Positions 36,982-47,742 of a stretch of 64,000 nt of DNA are shown here, piece by piece. Position numbers and translations under genes: made by a program. The notes beneath the pieces are model-generated. The model did not search any database. It had not been told where the DNA came from and saw nothing but the letters and a program-made list of their open reading frames with translations. The stretch covers positions 2,232,001 to 2,296,000 of the forward strand of contig NW_023503616.1 of assembly GCF_014529535.1 (NCBI RefSeq). The letters are read 5' to 3'. Origin of the DNA: Bradysia coprophila (Eukaryota > Arthropoda > Insecta > Diptera > Sciaridae). Numbering within the stretch: the stretch's first letter is position 1; the number at the start of each line of letters is the position of its first letter.

Positions 36982-38280
36982 TAAAAATCTAAGGCTTTCA
37001 TAGGTGAGTCTTTTCTATATTTTTACTAACAACAAACATTTTCCGTCATTTCTCTGCCAAGCCCAATTTTTAATGAGAAATGACCAACCAAAGTGTATTT
37101 ACCATGTATACTTAATTATAAACCGAAATGAGCCGCGTTAGTCAAATAGTTTGTAATAGTTTGTAAACCCAAAAATTCTTGTACCTCTTGTACGTTTCTC
37201 GAACTTCTCGAAATTTTTTTTTTGTCTTTTTTTTGGAATACTCACTCGATTTGTTCATAATATGTAAGACCGCACATGTAAATTTGATTTGGTTTATTCA
37301 CAACTTTTTGTTACATCGGCGAAGAGCTTTCGAAAGCAAAAACGAAAGATAGTAAAAAAAATTGCCTTCCGTATGCTGATAGTCGAATGAAACGTTCAAA
37401 CGTTTCTACTAGAAAATCGCATAAATATGCTGTGCATTTAAAGATATACAAGTCATTCACACTGATTGTGCTAAATTGTCTCCAAAAAATAACGACCCTA
37501 TGATCACAACTCTACTAACTTTCCTGGTTAAAATATGCACTGCCACAAAGCAGTCAAACTAAATCAAAAAATATTGTTAGTTGTCTTGCTGTCAGTCATT
37601 TGCAAAGGAATTTATAGTGAAGCCAGCAGAACAACTTTAATAAAATTGTTCTTCATTTATACGTTATTTATGTTTGGTGAAGCACTTTTCTTCTTTTCAA
37701 ACAAATAACGGTCCATATGGCGCAAAGATCTAAAAAAAAAATTCTTAGACAATTTTATGATTTCATAGACACCTTTTCTGTTTGGAGAACGCCAATTAGA
37801 CAAATATTTTCTTTACCAAATTTACAATCAATGAAATGATATTTAAAATTTATACAAGAGAAATACCGTAGCATTTATAAATAAAGGTAAAACATTAACA
37901 TTAATTTAACGTGAATTAAATATATTTTGAATTTAATGTAAAGAAATATTCAAAAGTGCTTATTTGATGTAATAATAATGTTCTAAATTTAAGTCACTTG
38001 GTATTTTTTTGTTCCATAAAACTTATTGTACAACATTGAAAATGATATTAAATAAATTTCTATAATGTATGGTGGAAATTTGTTCTTATTTTTGAAGATG
38101 ACCTTAGATCCAAAGGAGCGCGTATTAGTTTGATAACTTGTTGGATTGTGGAACTTTACTCGACCATAGATTAGGTCATGGTGTAAGTTTAAAGTGTAGT
38201 AATTTATGCCACTGAGAGGTAAATGCTTTTTGAATTACTCATATGTCACCTCAGGCCGAGTCATATGCCTAAAATAGTAC

Positions 38281-38387
38281 ATTATGTTACTAGGAGCAAA
38301 AAGTTTTATTTTTGACTCAGGTGGTGAAAACGTCCGAGGATGGAGCGAAGCGATAAAACAAACCTTTTTGTGCCGAGTGACGTAATA
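38281..38387. repeat. Foldback repeat, first part of the 38-kb cluster
   Basis: The left arm (ATTATGTTACTAGGAGCAAAAAG) and the right arm (CTTTTTGTGCCGAGTGACGTAAT) are imperfect reverse complements. They meet near GAGGATGGAGCGAAGCG. The arm resembles sequence near 26335. Confidence 0.65.
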
Positions 38388-38590
38388 TTCTATTTTTCAT
38401 ACCTAGGACCCGAAAAGTGCGACTTCGTCCCACTTTTTCTTCGTCCAATATGAAAAATACTATTCGTACCACGGACTAAAAGTCTTTTTTAGCGTATTCA
38501 ATTCCACACCTCGTCTTTGGCTTTGTCTGGAAACTTCTCACACGCTAAAAAAAAAAAACTTTTGGTCCTAGGTACGAATTATACTATTAC
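38388..38590. repeat. Nested palindromes, second part of the 38-kb cluster
   Basis: One palindrome pairs about 38388-38425 with 38436-38462 across the tip GACTTCGTCCC. A second, longer one pairs 38456-38498 with 38541-38590 (ACGGACTAAAAGTC against ACTTTTGGTCCTAG) around a loop of about 42 bp. The shared arm means alternative hairpins could form. Confidence 0.65.
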
Positions 38591-38639
38591 ATTCAGACTG
38601 ACCAAAAAATCACATTCCGAACAAAATAGCTGGTTGTTG

Positions 38640-38738
38640 CGGTGCATCAGTCACTCATATTTGCGTGAGCAATCGAAATATCAAATTTCATTTTCATCAT
38701 AACAATTGCATGAAATCCTAAGCAATACGCAAAAAGTA
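38640..38738. repeat. Inverted copy of the 26225-26316 repeat block
   Basis: The reverse complement contains GGATTTCATGCAATTGTTATG and TGCGTATTGCTTAGG, matching 26225-26316 with few differences over about 90 bp. It is an intergenic member of a dispersed family. Confidence 0.7.
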
Positions 38739-39914
38739 ACATGAGTGGAAACCAAAAGTGATTTGACCGGAACGAAATTTGGTAAGTGAATGTGACGTTT
38801 TTGACGGCTTCGCTAGTAAAATACCGTACGTAATTGTATGGAGATTGTTATTTTGCCACGAAGGATTATAGCCCACACCTTCGGCTATGGCTACAAACCT
38901 CCCTATCGGAAAAATAAATATCTCTCGGCTACGCCTCGATCGGTAAATTTCACACAAGAATTACCATTTCCATCATTTGCCCCACTGATTGTTGAGTAAA
39001 GTACTATTAGTAAACAGCGCTACAAATGTAATGGTTTTAAGAATTTCAAAGGTATGTGAACAAAAACTCAACTTAAGCAGCGAGTGGAGAAATGACTACA
39101 ATAGGAGCGTTGTATCAATTTATCAATTTCTTTTAACTTACTTTCAAATTTGGAAAGGTTAGTAACGACATAATTTATACCTTTTCTGATTGTCTTTTAA
39201 GAGTCAATTTTAAATCCACGCACTTCCCGCGTAAAAAACTCTCTAATTGTGATAAACCCACTTTAACTTATTACGATATTTTTTGATCATAATCTTAAGA
39301 AACATGGATGCTTAGCAAAAGATGTGTTTCGTATTTTATTTTCGACGATATATTTTCATACCAAAATCCTTTTTGAAAAATGTACGACCGTAATAACGAG
39401 CACGAATGTGTTAGCTTTCAATAAAAAAAATAGAGCTGGTTGTGTTTGAAAAGCTCCGGGAAAAAGGAGCACTGAGTAGTTTATGCAAATTTCGGTAAAC
39501 TGTTCAATTTTCTAACAGTAATTTTCAAACTGATACAACTAACTCAAGATTTTTTTTTATTAAAAGGTAACACATTCTCGCTGGAAATATAGGTCGTACT
39601 TTTTCGAAAAATGGTTTTTGTAAAGAGATAACACAAAACGCACAAATGCAGGCTTTAATTTTAGCTAAGAGGTCATGCTTCCCAAAAGTGTTAAAAATAG
39701 ACAAGCTGAGGCTTGTTTTACGCTTGTACGTTATTTCTCTTCACTCGAATGAAGCTAAAATTGTTAAAAAATAATGGCGCAGCGTTTGAAGAAATTTTTA
39801 ACTGTCCGTTTTATTTGTCCAAAACATTTGTTATTAAACTTTAATACACGGAAAATATACCTATCACTATTTGTTACAACCTATCCAACCTATCCAAATT
39901 TTATTACTATGTAA

Positions 39915-40025
39915 AATCATTCACTTCATTAGCTTTTTCATACATTTTGATGTATAAGACAATATTCGGAATTAGTCGCTTATTTCTGTCGAACAGTTTA
40001 AGATAACAAATGTTTTCATTCACAT
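39915..40025 (-). repeat. Inverted MITE-like family copy
   Basis: It carries CATTCACTTCATTAGCTTTTTC, then TGTATAAGACAAT, a CGCTTATTTCTGTCG block and GATAACAAATG. These stand in the same order, reversed, as in the copies at 57728-57885 and 8591-8704. It has no clear ends. Confidence 0.5.
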
Positions 40026-40747
40026 TGCATAAATGAATTCAAAATTATAGACAAGGTCGCCGTTTTTTTTAATAACAATTATAAAAAGCAAAACACACCT
40101 TGCATGTGGGGAGCCCTACGTCATGACATATTATTAATAGTTTGTTTGCTTGTTGTACTAATAAAGAAACAGATAAAGCTAATAATGTTTTATGTACAAA
40201 TAGGCATTGTTAATGAGTTGTAGTTACGTTTAACAGTTTAACTCCGTAAAGGCTGTGATGTCAACCTGCTATGAAAACGTTATTCGATTTCAATTTGATT
40301 ACATTTTTCGCTGGAAGGTATTTTTGTGGGGATTATTCAAAGTAAATTAGATTGATAATACGGCTCGAGGTAAAGCTTTCTAAATTTGAATGATCAGCCA
40401 GATTTTTGTACCAATTTCTCCAACTCTTAACTAAACCGTCGTTTTAAAACAAAAGAACGCAGAACAGATTTTCTTCAGTGAAATTCAACAGAAAGTAAAA
40501 CTCAACTCCAATCAATAGTTTTTTCTATAAAATTTAATTTTACATTTTTTTATGTTTCATATACAGCCATTTGATTAAGTTACAGTACAGTTTAGTTAAA
40601 CATAAAATATTTTAAATAAAAAAGAAACTTTTAAACTTTAATTTGTGAATTTTTGTTAGAAAAATATAAAATAAAAATTTTCGTTGCGCCAATTGGAATT
40701 TTCGTTGATTCATTATTTCTATCGGATCTCAGATCCTTACACTTCTA

Positions 40748-43700
40748 CTACACCTTGCCCAAAAAATCGTGCGAATACATTTTCCGTCGATATCTTCGTC
40801 GCAGAAAGAATTTTACCGTAAAAATCATCACCCCAATGCAGAATAAATACAAGAATATTCCCATCCTCATATCCATATCGGTGAAGACATTACCCAACAA
40901 TCTCTTTTCACGCAACGCCTCCAAGGTCAGTGGCAATGCACCTTCATTTTCAACACCCAATCGACTAATATTTAACGGCGAATAGATCCGCTTGAAGAAC
41001 TCTAACACTTCATTCTTATCCCATTCGGATTTATCGTTCACGTTGAAAGACGTCAACGGCAGTCGTCTGCAAGTTGGACACATTTCGGCGCTCGGAAATT
41101 TAATTTTCGGAAATATGGAATCCTCGGTCACATCGTTCCGAAGTCGTTTATTTACGGTATTATGAGCCATCCATAGCCATAGTATGGCATCGTCTTTCGT
41201 CTGGACATTCCAGATCCGTTTATTTACCGCCATTGATTGAAAATGGGAACTACAATCGGAACAACCGAAAAAGTATTTTACGTAACCATGAATGGCGTGC
41301 AACACTTCCAAGGGATCGGTCGAAGTTTCCGATTCAGCAGCTTGTACGGTTAAATAATGGAATAGAAACCAAAGGCCACATGTAAATCCTCGAAGAGTTG
41401 GTGTACCGGATGATGGTTGACAACCGACCCAACGATCTGTGTATAACAATAATAATAGAGTGAATTGACGAAATCTTTTATTGATTTTGCATGCTAGTTA
41501 CCTGACGAGAAAACTGGACGGAATTGGTTTTCTAGCTGCTTGATTTTCACTTCGTAAGAATCGCCATTTATTTCGTCCGTTTCCATAACATACTCGAGAA
41601 GAGCTTGTAGAAAACGACGTCCGTTATGACCAAGTGGAGAGTATCTATTACAAGCAAAAAATCATGAAGAGAATTGAATTCCACTCCAACTGTACCTAGA
41701 CAAATTACCTAGTCACAATGGCAATGTATCTTCCCAACGCAACCTTCTTCTCTCCAGTAATTTCGGTGAATTTGGGAACCTCATGGAATAGTGTGTATCG
41801 CAAGGCTTTCTCTAAGTCAGCTTGGAATACCACGTCTCTCATATTCTTGACTTGGCTAACAATTTCTTCATTTTGCTTCATAATCATTACGTCATTATCG
41901 CTGGCAAATACCGGTTTCGGTGTCGTCACGTCAATCATATTGATTACAGTTGAAATTCCTCGATTGCTAGCAAACCGCTGAATCACATTTCGAATTGTTG
42001 GCCGATCATATTCTGCGATCGTCATTGGTACCAATTCATTGTTGCGATTCACAACCGTCAGACTCGGTTTCGGAGCTAATCCCAATTTATTCGCAACGTG
42101 TTCCGATTCGACTTGTCGAATAAGAATTTGATCGATGGAATGTAAATCTAATGCCACTTCGTGGCCAACAGTCGAATTCTCCTCTAAGTTAATTATAAAA
42201 ATAAATTCTACTATGTCCTTTACGTCTAAAAATAATATTTTGTTGTTGGTTTGTGTGAGCGGCTTCAACGAGGGCCAATGTTGTGGCACAATGGTTTCAT
42301 TTTTTAGGAAAGTTACTAACTGTTTTCGAAGCGACCGACGTTCTTGACCTTCAGCTGGAATGCCGAATTTTTTATTGTCTGTGTGGTGTGGAGAAAAGTA
42401 ACGAATGGTAGGATAGGCCATCACCTCGAAGTCTCTGCACAGACCGTTATTTTCGTCCGCTGAACAATCGATGGCCGATACAATAGCAACATCTCGCCAT
42501 GTATCCAGATCCTCTGCTATTTCTTTCCATGTTGGTGAAAATCTGCGACAATAGCCACAGTACGAATTGTAAAACTCAACATAGGAAGCATACCTAGAAT
42601 AGGAAAAGATAAGTTAGCTAAGGTTAAAAGCTGCGTGTCAGATTGTGATAAGTGGTGATAAGCATTACATTCACATGTTTTTTGTGAGTTCGAATTAAAT
42701 GTTATACGAATGCTTCAAATTCGGTTCAATGAACTATAGCATCATCGCCACCGATCGGTGTAGCAAAGTGACATATTATGGAATTGAGTCAACGATTTGC
42801 ACACTGCAAAGACTGCAAGCTTTACTATCTCATCTACTACTTCATTTGATGTGAGTATTTTCAATAGATTGGTTTCAAATCTTTTACTTCATTTTTTAAG
42901 GTCATGTGTTTTTCTATATGAGACAACATTAGTGACGACTTCTCAGCAATTTCGATAACAGCTGCTAACCTTCCGTAACAGGTTAAATTCTCATTTACAT
43001 GAATGTATACAAACATTATATATCTCATACCGAGTTGCTACCTGTTGTAATTACTAAACACCGTTAACCGTTAGCAATAAGAATGTTTATTACAATACGA
43101 AAAGAAAAAGCACATGACGTGGGTGTAGACAAAACGTGATACTACTGTTACTATTAGGAATGTGTAATCGCCGCTTGCACAATTTGATATTTAATTAAAC
43201 GTACAGATATCAACTTGATTAATTTTGTTTTTTTTTCATCGTGTCATCATTTCCGGGCAATTTTGTTGACTCCAGATGTTAATGGTTATTAACCGCGACC
43301 GTTCATCGAATTTAACGGAATCGACACTTTTCTTGGTGAAAGTAAATAATTTCGCAGCTAAAAATACGCGACAAAATCCACTTGTCATTGTGATATCAAA
43401 TTGATAAATTTCGACTCACTTGTAGATATTGAATTGATCCAATTGGACTCAATCTTTAAAACAGAACGTCAAACAATAACGATTGTCGTAATATGGAGTA
43501 CATATATTACGAGGCTGAGTTTAAATATTTGCACAGAACGACAGAACCGATATTATGCATACCTAAATAGAATTGAGAATTATAATTTGCATTTTTTGTA
43601 CACACATATGCTTGGGAGAAACTGTGAAAAGTCAATTTTATATCCGTACGCTTTAATTAGGTGTTTCCGATGTATAAAAACTGGAGCAATAAATACAAAC

Positions 43701-44192
43701 TAGAATGTATTATTGTAGTATGTTTCGTCTACGACAGTCCACGAAAAAAAAAAACAAAAATGTTGGTAGCATGTATTCATATACATGTTATCTAAGATGA
43801 CATGGAAAGATTTCGCACTATCAGATACAACGTAACATGCTCTGTATCTGTAGATATATTTTACAAATGGAACATTTTTTTTCGGTAAAGAGTAGTCGGT
43901 TGGTTAATGAGTAAACGAATAAAATGAAATTCATTTAGAGAAAGTGCTTGAACTGAATATAATTTATTCATTCCAACAATGAGATGAAACATCAATAACA
44001 AACTTGGTATACTTACTTTTGATCAAAGATAACATCTTTGAAATTTGACTTCGATAGCACGACAACTTTATCGCCGGCTCCATAGAATCCCGGATTATCA
44101 TTCTTCTTATCTTGGTGCTGGTTGTGCTTTGATGCACATAATTTAATATACAAAAAGAAACTCAAATACAAAAACACTTTCTTTCGATTCAT
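40748..44192 (-). CDS. Qsox1: Quiescin sulfhydryl oxidase (QSOX), membrane-bound
   Basis: A FAD-dependent enzyme that makes disulfide bonds in secretory-pathway proteins and passes electrons to oxygen. The exons, in transcript order, are 44192-44017, 42593-41709, 41644-41502 and 41436-40748. All are in phase and give 630 aa. Residues 1 to about 22 are a signal peptide. The thioredoxin domain has the redox pair CGYC (71-74). The ERV/ALR domain has FTCGLWFLFH (419-428), the catalytic pair CSDC (460-463) followed by SSHF, the FAD-contact motif WMAHNTVN (490-497), and the distal CPTC (521-524). A transmembrane helix (about 593-612) is followed by a basic RRRYRRK tail, as in Golgi-anchored QSOX. 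It is convergent with Flo1. Drosophila has three paralogues and the symbol is the nearest guess; the QSOX family itself is clear. Confidence 0.94.
42594..44016. other. First intron of the QSOX gene
   Basis: A 1.4-kb intron with no further exon recognised. It includes an inverted MITE-like copy at about 42850-42970, with the block AAATCTTTTACTTCATTTTTT. Confidence 0.65.
42850..42970 (-). repeat. Inverted MITE-like family copy in QSOX intron 1
   Basis: AAATCTTTTACTTCATTTTTT is followed by TATATGAGACAACATTAGTGACGACTT and TTTCGATAACAGCTG. These blocks match, in reversed order, other copies of the family. Confidence 0.55.
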
Positions 44193-46360
44193 CGTTACAG
44201 TTACTGATAGGTATTCACATTTGTTCTATCAACTGTTAGATGCAAATACACTTTGATAGAATTCAGAAGAGAGAACCGAATGAAAATTGGTTTATTTAAT
44301 CATTTTGGCACAGGTGTTTCTCAACAAAAAAACCCAACGAGTGCGAATTAAACACGTCTGCACGATAATAAACAAATGTGACTTTTGCTTCGCAGAACAG
44401 AGTGTAACTGCTGTCAATCCGTCCGCGAAATAATATGAAAATGTTGAATGTCTCAAATGAAAATTACTATACGAAAGAGATATATAATATTGAACGCACT
44501 CAAACATCTTAGCGGGAACTTTTTTTTCGGCAAAAGAAAATTGTTCATGATTCCCGACCAAAGATAACTCAAAATGTTAGCCAAGAACTAATAGTCCAAG
44601 CCCATGTGTTAGAAAAGAAAGCTTTGTTCGCCGAAAATGTACTGAAAAAGTCGATTTTCGAAACAGAAAATTTGTTCCACAACTTTCCATTACTAATCAT
44701 ATGTGGTGATTAATGTGGTCTTATTATAGTGAAACGTGTATGAAGTCATAGATTTTGTTTTTCAAACACTTAGGGTATGATTTGAAAACTGAAGGAGAAG
44801 AAGTAAGAGATTCAGTCGTTAAATGGCGATATATCCAGACTGGTCGTGCTGTGAGTTGTCATACTTAATGCAAACGGGTCCGGTTTTGTAATTGGTTTCT
44901 CTAAATTTTCTTTACGTAAAAGTAAGTAATGAGGCATAAAAAATGTTGTCGAACATTTATGACAAATTGTTGAGTTAGCGAGATAACGAAAATTTATGAA
45001 AATTCTTTTTTCCGATTCCTTTCCCAATTTCGTAAAGTAAGTCCATTGGTGCTACTTGTAGTTCCGTTTTAACTGATGTGAATTGAACAATGACTCCAAA
45101 CATATAACTGACGTATTAAACGTAAGGAACGTCAACTTTTTTGTTCTAGTTTCACATAGAATTTGATTGCTTCAAATTTTTGACTATGTTGTTGCATGGA
45201 TTCAAAGCCGCAGATAGTTTATTAAATCCATTAAGGTTGGAAATCATCATCATTAATCTTCCAAATAAAAATCTAGACAGCCGGAAATGAATACGATAAA
45301 TTGTATTAATTTTTTCGATCTGTCGTATAAATTAAGCTCGGTTATCAAATGAAATAGCTTAAAATAATTGTCCAACAATTAACAATTGCAATTGGTATAT
45401 CTCGAAAGTGTGATTGATTGTGTATTGTAATTATTGTATATGGGATCAGCTGTCTAATTGTTTCATTGAATGAATCATAATTTTTACTAGAAACATCATC
45501 AGACAAATTGTGTGTTGGTGAGAAATTATTTATTAGAGCTGATTCAAAATTTTGATTATTCAGATGTTAGGTTGAGTTAAGCTAGTGTCAGGCTCATTTT
45601 CTGTTATCACAACTTTATCACTTTCCTTTCGAAATCAAATCCAAATGCAGCTGAGCTCCTCTTATAACCCATTAAGTAGTTCATTCTTTTTTACATATTG
45701 AGAGAATGGCTTACAATACATTAGAATTATTACCTTTTTTAATTGTTACCATCATAATATCCAGAATACTTAAAGATATTTTTTCTTTATTTATTATCAA
45801 AGCGCAGTCGCTTACGGCGCAGTGAGTAAAAAACAATCTTTTCGATAGAAATTTTCTGCAACAATTAATCTTTGGAACGTGGCTCCACTGATGTACTCTT
45901 CATTAACGAACCCAACCTGTCAATAAATTTCTTTGTTTCAGGACCCATGCAACCTAATGATTCAAAAGATATTATTTTAATAATCATAATTAGGTAATCA
46001 CGCAAATAATAAGTGCTGGAAAAGAGCTTCTGTAAATCTATTTTTGACTATTATCAACTTCCGCCGTTCATTGATACGGACTCAGATATTTTTGAAAATT
46101 ACCAAATGATGCAATTTCACTTATCTCATCTGAAGTATGTTCTTCGTAAAACAATAACTCTATTGACTTAATCTTCTCTAAATGACAACTGTTTCTCGTT
46201 TGAATCATTGAATCTTTTTATCTATTTTGTTAATCGTGTCGCTGAATTAGTTTTTAATGCAAAATCTTTTACTTGCAGCACTCTGCGAAAATAAAATTTT
46301 CGCAAGGGGCACACCGTTAATATTTTCGATAATTTTCATTTTTGAGGGCTTCGCAAGAAA

Positions 46361-46640
46361 TAGTATTTTACATAACTAGGGATAGAAGGATGAAAAGTAG
46401 AGTTTTCTTGTGAACTTTGTTGATCCGAGGCGAAGCCGAGGTCAATAAACACACGAAAACGAGACTTTACATTTTTATCCCGAGTTATGTAATTGATTTT
46501 ACATGTTAAGTGCGTCGAAAGAAGTTCTTAAAACATGAAAAGTACGGTTTTCGACGCATGCAGCGGCTTCGCCTCGAATCAACAAACTTCACACGAAAAC
46601 TCCACTTTTTAACTTTTTTCCCTTGTCATGTAAATAACTA
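46361..46640. mobile_element. Three-armed foldback element with CGAGGCGAAGCC tips
   Basis: The arm 46361-46436 is the reverse complement of 46565-46640 and also, more weakly, of 46437-46497. One left arm can therefore pair with either of two right arms. Both junctions carry GAGGCGAAGCC or its complement. Between them, 46511-46557 is itself a hairpin (TGCGTCGAAA...TTTTCGACGCA). There is no coding capacity, so it is non-autonomous. Confidence 0.75.
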
Positions 46641-46745
46641 TTACTTCATTCATTTTAGCAAACTATATTTTACTATATAAGACAATAGTACCCAGACTTC
46701 ATCGCTTATTTTTGTTTCGTCCCCATCGATGACAGATGACCATTA
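46641..46745 (-). repeat. Inverted MITE-like family copy
   Basis: ATTACTTCATTCATTTTAGC, ACTATATAAGACAATAG, TCATCGCTTATTTTTG and GATGACAGATGACC follow in the reversed order of the family. It directly abuts the foldback element to its left. Confidence 0.55.
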
Positions 46746-47012
46746 TTCTCGACACTAGCTCGCTAGCTCAATTAGTATTTATTGTTCTTTTGCAAGTATC
46801 CAAGAGGAGGAAGGAAAGAAACTGCTATAAATGTATCACATTTAGGTCCTTCGGTCTATTACCACAACTTTGATACGAGATCATGATTATTGGCTCATCT
46901 TTTGATCATTTTAATCGAAAATTGCTCTTTGCAGACGTCGTTGTTGGTAACTTATGACAAACCATTTCTCAAAGTTATCTGGCCGATTATGTTATCGTTA
47001 AAAATACCGCAA

Positions 47013-47020
47013 TATATAAG
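47013..47020 (+). promoter_or_regulatory. TATA box of the chitin-binding protein gene
   Basis: TATATAAG lies 82 bp before the start codon. An initiator-like TTAGTT centred on the A at 47044 sits 31 bp downstream, the standard TATA-to-start spacing in insects. This predicts a 5' UTR of about 50 nt. Confidence 0.7.
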
Positions 47021-47094
47021 AAGGTAATGATATTGACCAATTTAGTTGCACACTTGCTTTAGAAAAGTCAACACAAAATTTCAACAAAGTGAAA

Positions 47095-47742
47095 ATGAAT
47101 TCAATATTTTGTGCATTGTTCGTGTTGTCTTTGACAATAACCAATATTGGATCACAATCAGTGGAATGTGAAGGAGAAGAATTTGCACCCCATCCCTTCT
47201 ATTGCGACGGGTATCTTAGTTGTTCTCATGGTTACTTCGTTGAAATGTTTTGCCCTCCTGGCCTTTATTTTAATGCAGACATTAATGTTTGCGACTGGCC
47301 AGAGAACGTAATCTGCTCACCTAGTTCAGAAACACCTCCGAGCTGGAATACAACAACACCAAGCTGGAATACAACAACACCAAGCTGGAATACAACGACT
47401 CCAAATGGGAATACAACAACACCGGACTGGAGCACAACAACACCGACCTGGGACACAACGACACCGAGCTGGAATTCCACTACTTCAAACAGCACTTTTA
47501 GCACTCCCGTCGATCCAACGGAAACAACTCCAGATTGGGGAACGAGTGACGTCTGGAATACCACTACTTCAAACAGCACAGATCAACCGACTGAAACAGC
47601 TCCGACCTGGGAAACTACTGAAGTCTGGAATACCACTACTACAAACAGCACGTTTAGTACTCCAGAGAATCCAACTGGAACGTTTCCCGGTCAACCGACT
47701 GGAACAACTCCGGGAACTTTTGTCTCAACTGCACTCCCTTAA
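47095..47742 (+). CDS. Secreted chitin-binding (peritrophin-A/CBM14) protein with mucin-like tail
   Basis: A single-exon gene of 215 aa. Residues 1 to about 20 are a signal peptide. One CBM14 domain follows, with the six expected cysteines at C25, C37, C43, C53, C66 and C74 and the aromatic pattern of chitin binders (YFNADINVCDWP). The rest is Thr/Pro/Asn-rich. Seven copies of a seven-residue unit (SWNTTTP and variants; 21-bp DNA repeats, 47341-47487) precede two looser WNTTTSNST-type blocks. I count ten N-X-S/T sequons and many likely O-glycosylation sites. Such proteins line the peritrophic matrix or other chitinous surfaces; the site here is inferred, not shown. The start is ATG 47095, where the signal peptide begins. 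The close TATA box suggests strong, tissue-specific expression. No orthologue symbol can be assigned. Confidence 0.9.
   Translation: MNSIFCALFVLSLTITNIGSQSVECEGEEFAPHPFYCDGYLSCSHGYFVEMFCPPGLYFNADINVCDWPENVICSPSSETPPSWNTTTPSWNTTTPSWNTTTPNGNTTTPDWSTTTPTWDTTTPSWNSTTSNSTFSTPVDPTETTPDWGTSDVWNTTTSNSTDQPTETAPTWETTEVWNTTTTNSTFSTPENPTGTFPGQPTGTTPGTFVSTALP
47341..47487 (+). repeat. 21-bp coding tandem repeat (SWNTTTP unit)
   Basis: Seven consecutive 21-bp units code residues 83-131 of the chitin-binding protein. The first three are nearly identical (AGCTGGAATACAACAACACC), and later ones diverge mostly at the first two codons. Because the unit is a multiple of three, copy number can change without a frameshift. 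Confidence 0.9.

Larger units (their letters stand above)
36916..40747. other. Spacer between Flo1 and the QSOX gene (convergent genes)
   Basis: 3.8 kb between the 3' ends of two convergent genes. It contains the palindromic repeat cluster at 38230-38960 and an inverted MITE-like copy at about 39915-40025. No gene is recognisable. Confidence 0.5.
44193..47094. other. Divergent spacer between QSOX and the chitin-binding gene
   Basis: 2.9 kb holding the QSOX promoter on one side and the TATA-containing promoter of the chitin-binding gene on the other. A palindromic repeat lies at 46361-46640 and a MITE-like copy at 46641-46745. The open frames at 44292-44561 and 44812-45027 (minus strand) have no recognisable feature. 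Confidence 0.5.

Noticed and set aside
40653-40985. Plus-strand open frame of 110 codons
   Set aside because: It is antisense to the last QSOX exon, whose ERV domain and tail are clearly the coding reading.
47265-47579. Minus- and plus-strand alternative frames over the chitin-binding gene
   Set aside because: The repeated 21-bp unit keeps several frames open at once. Only the frame with signal peptide and six cysteines makes sense.
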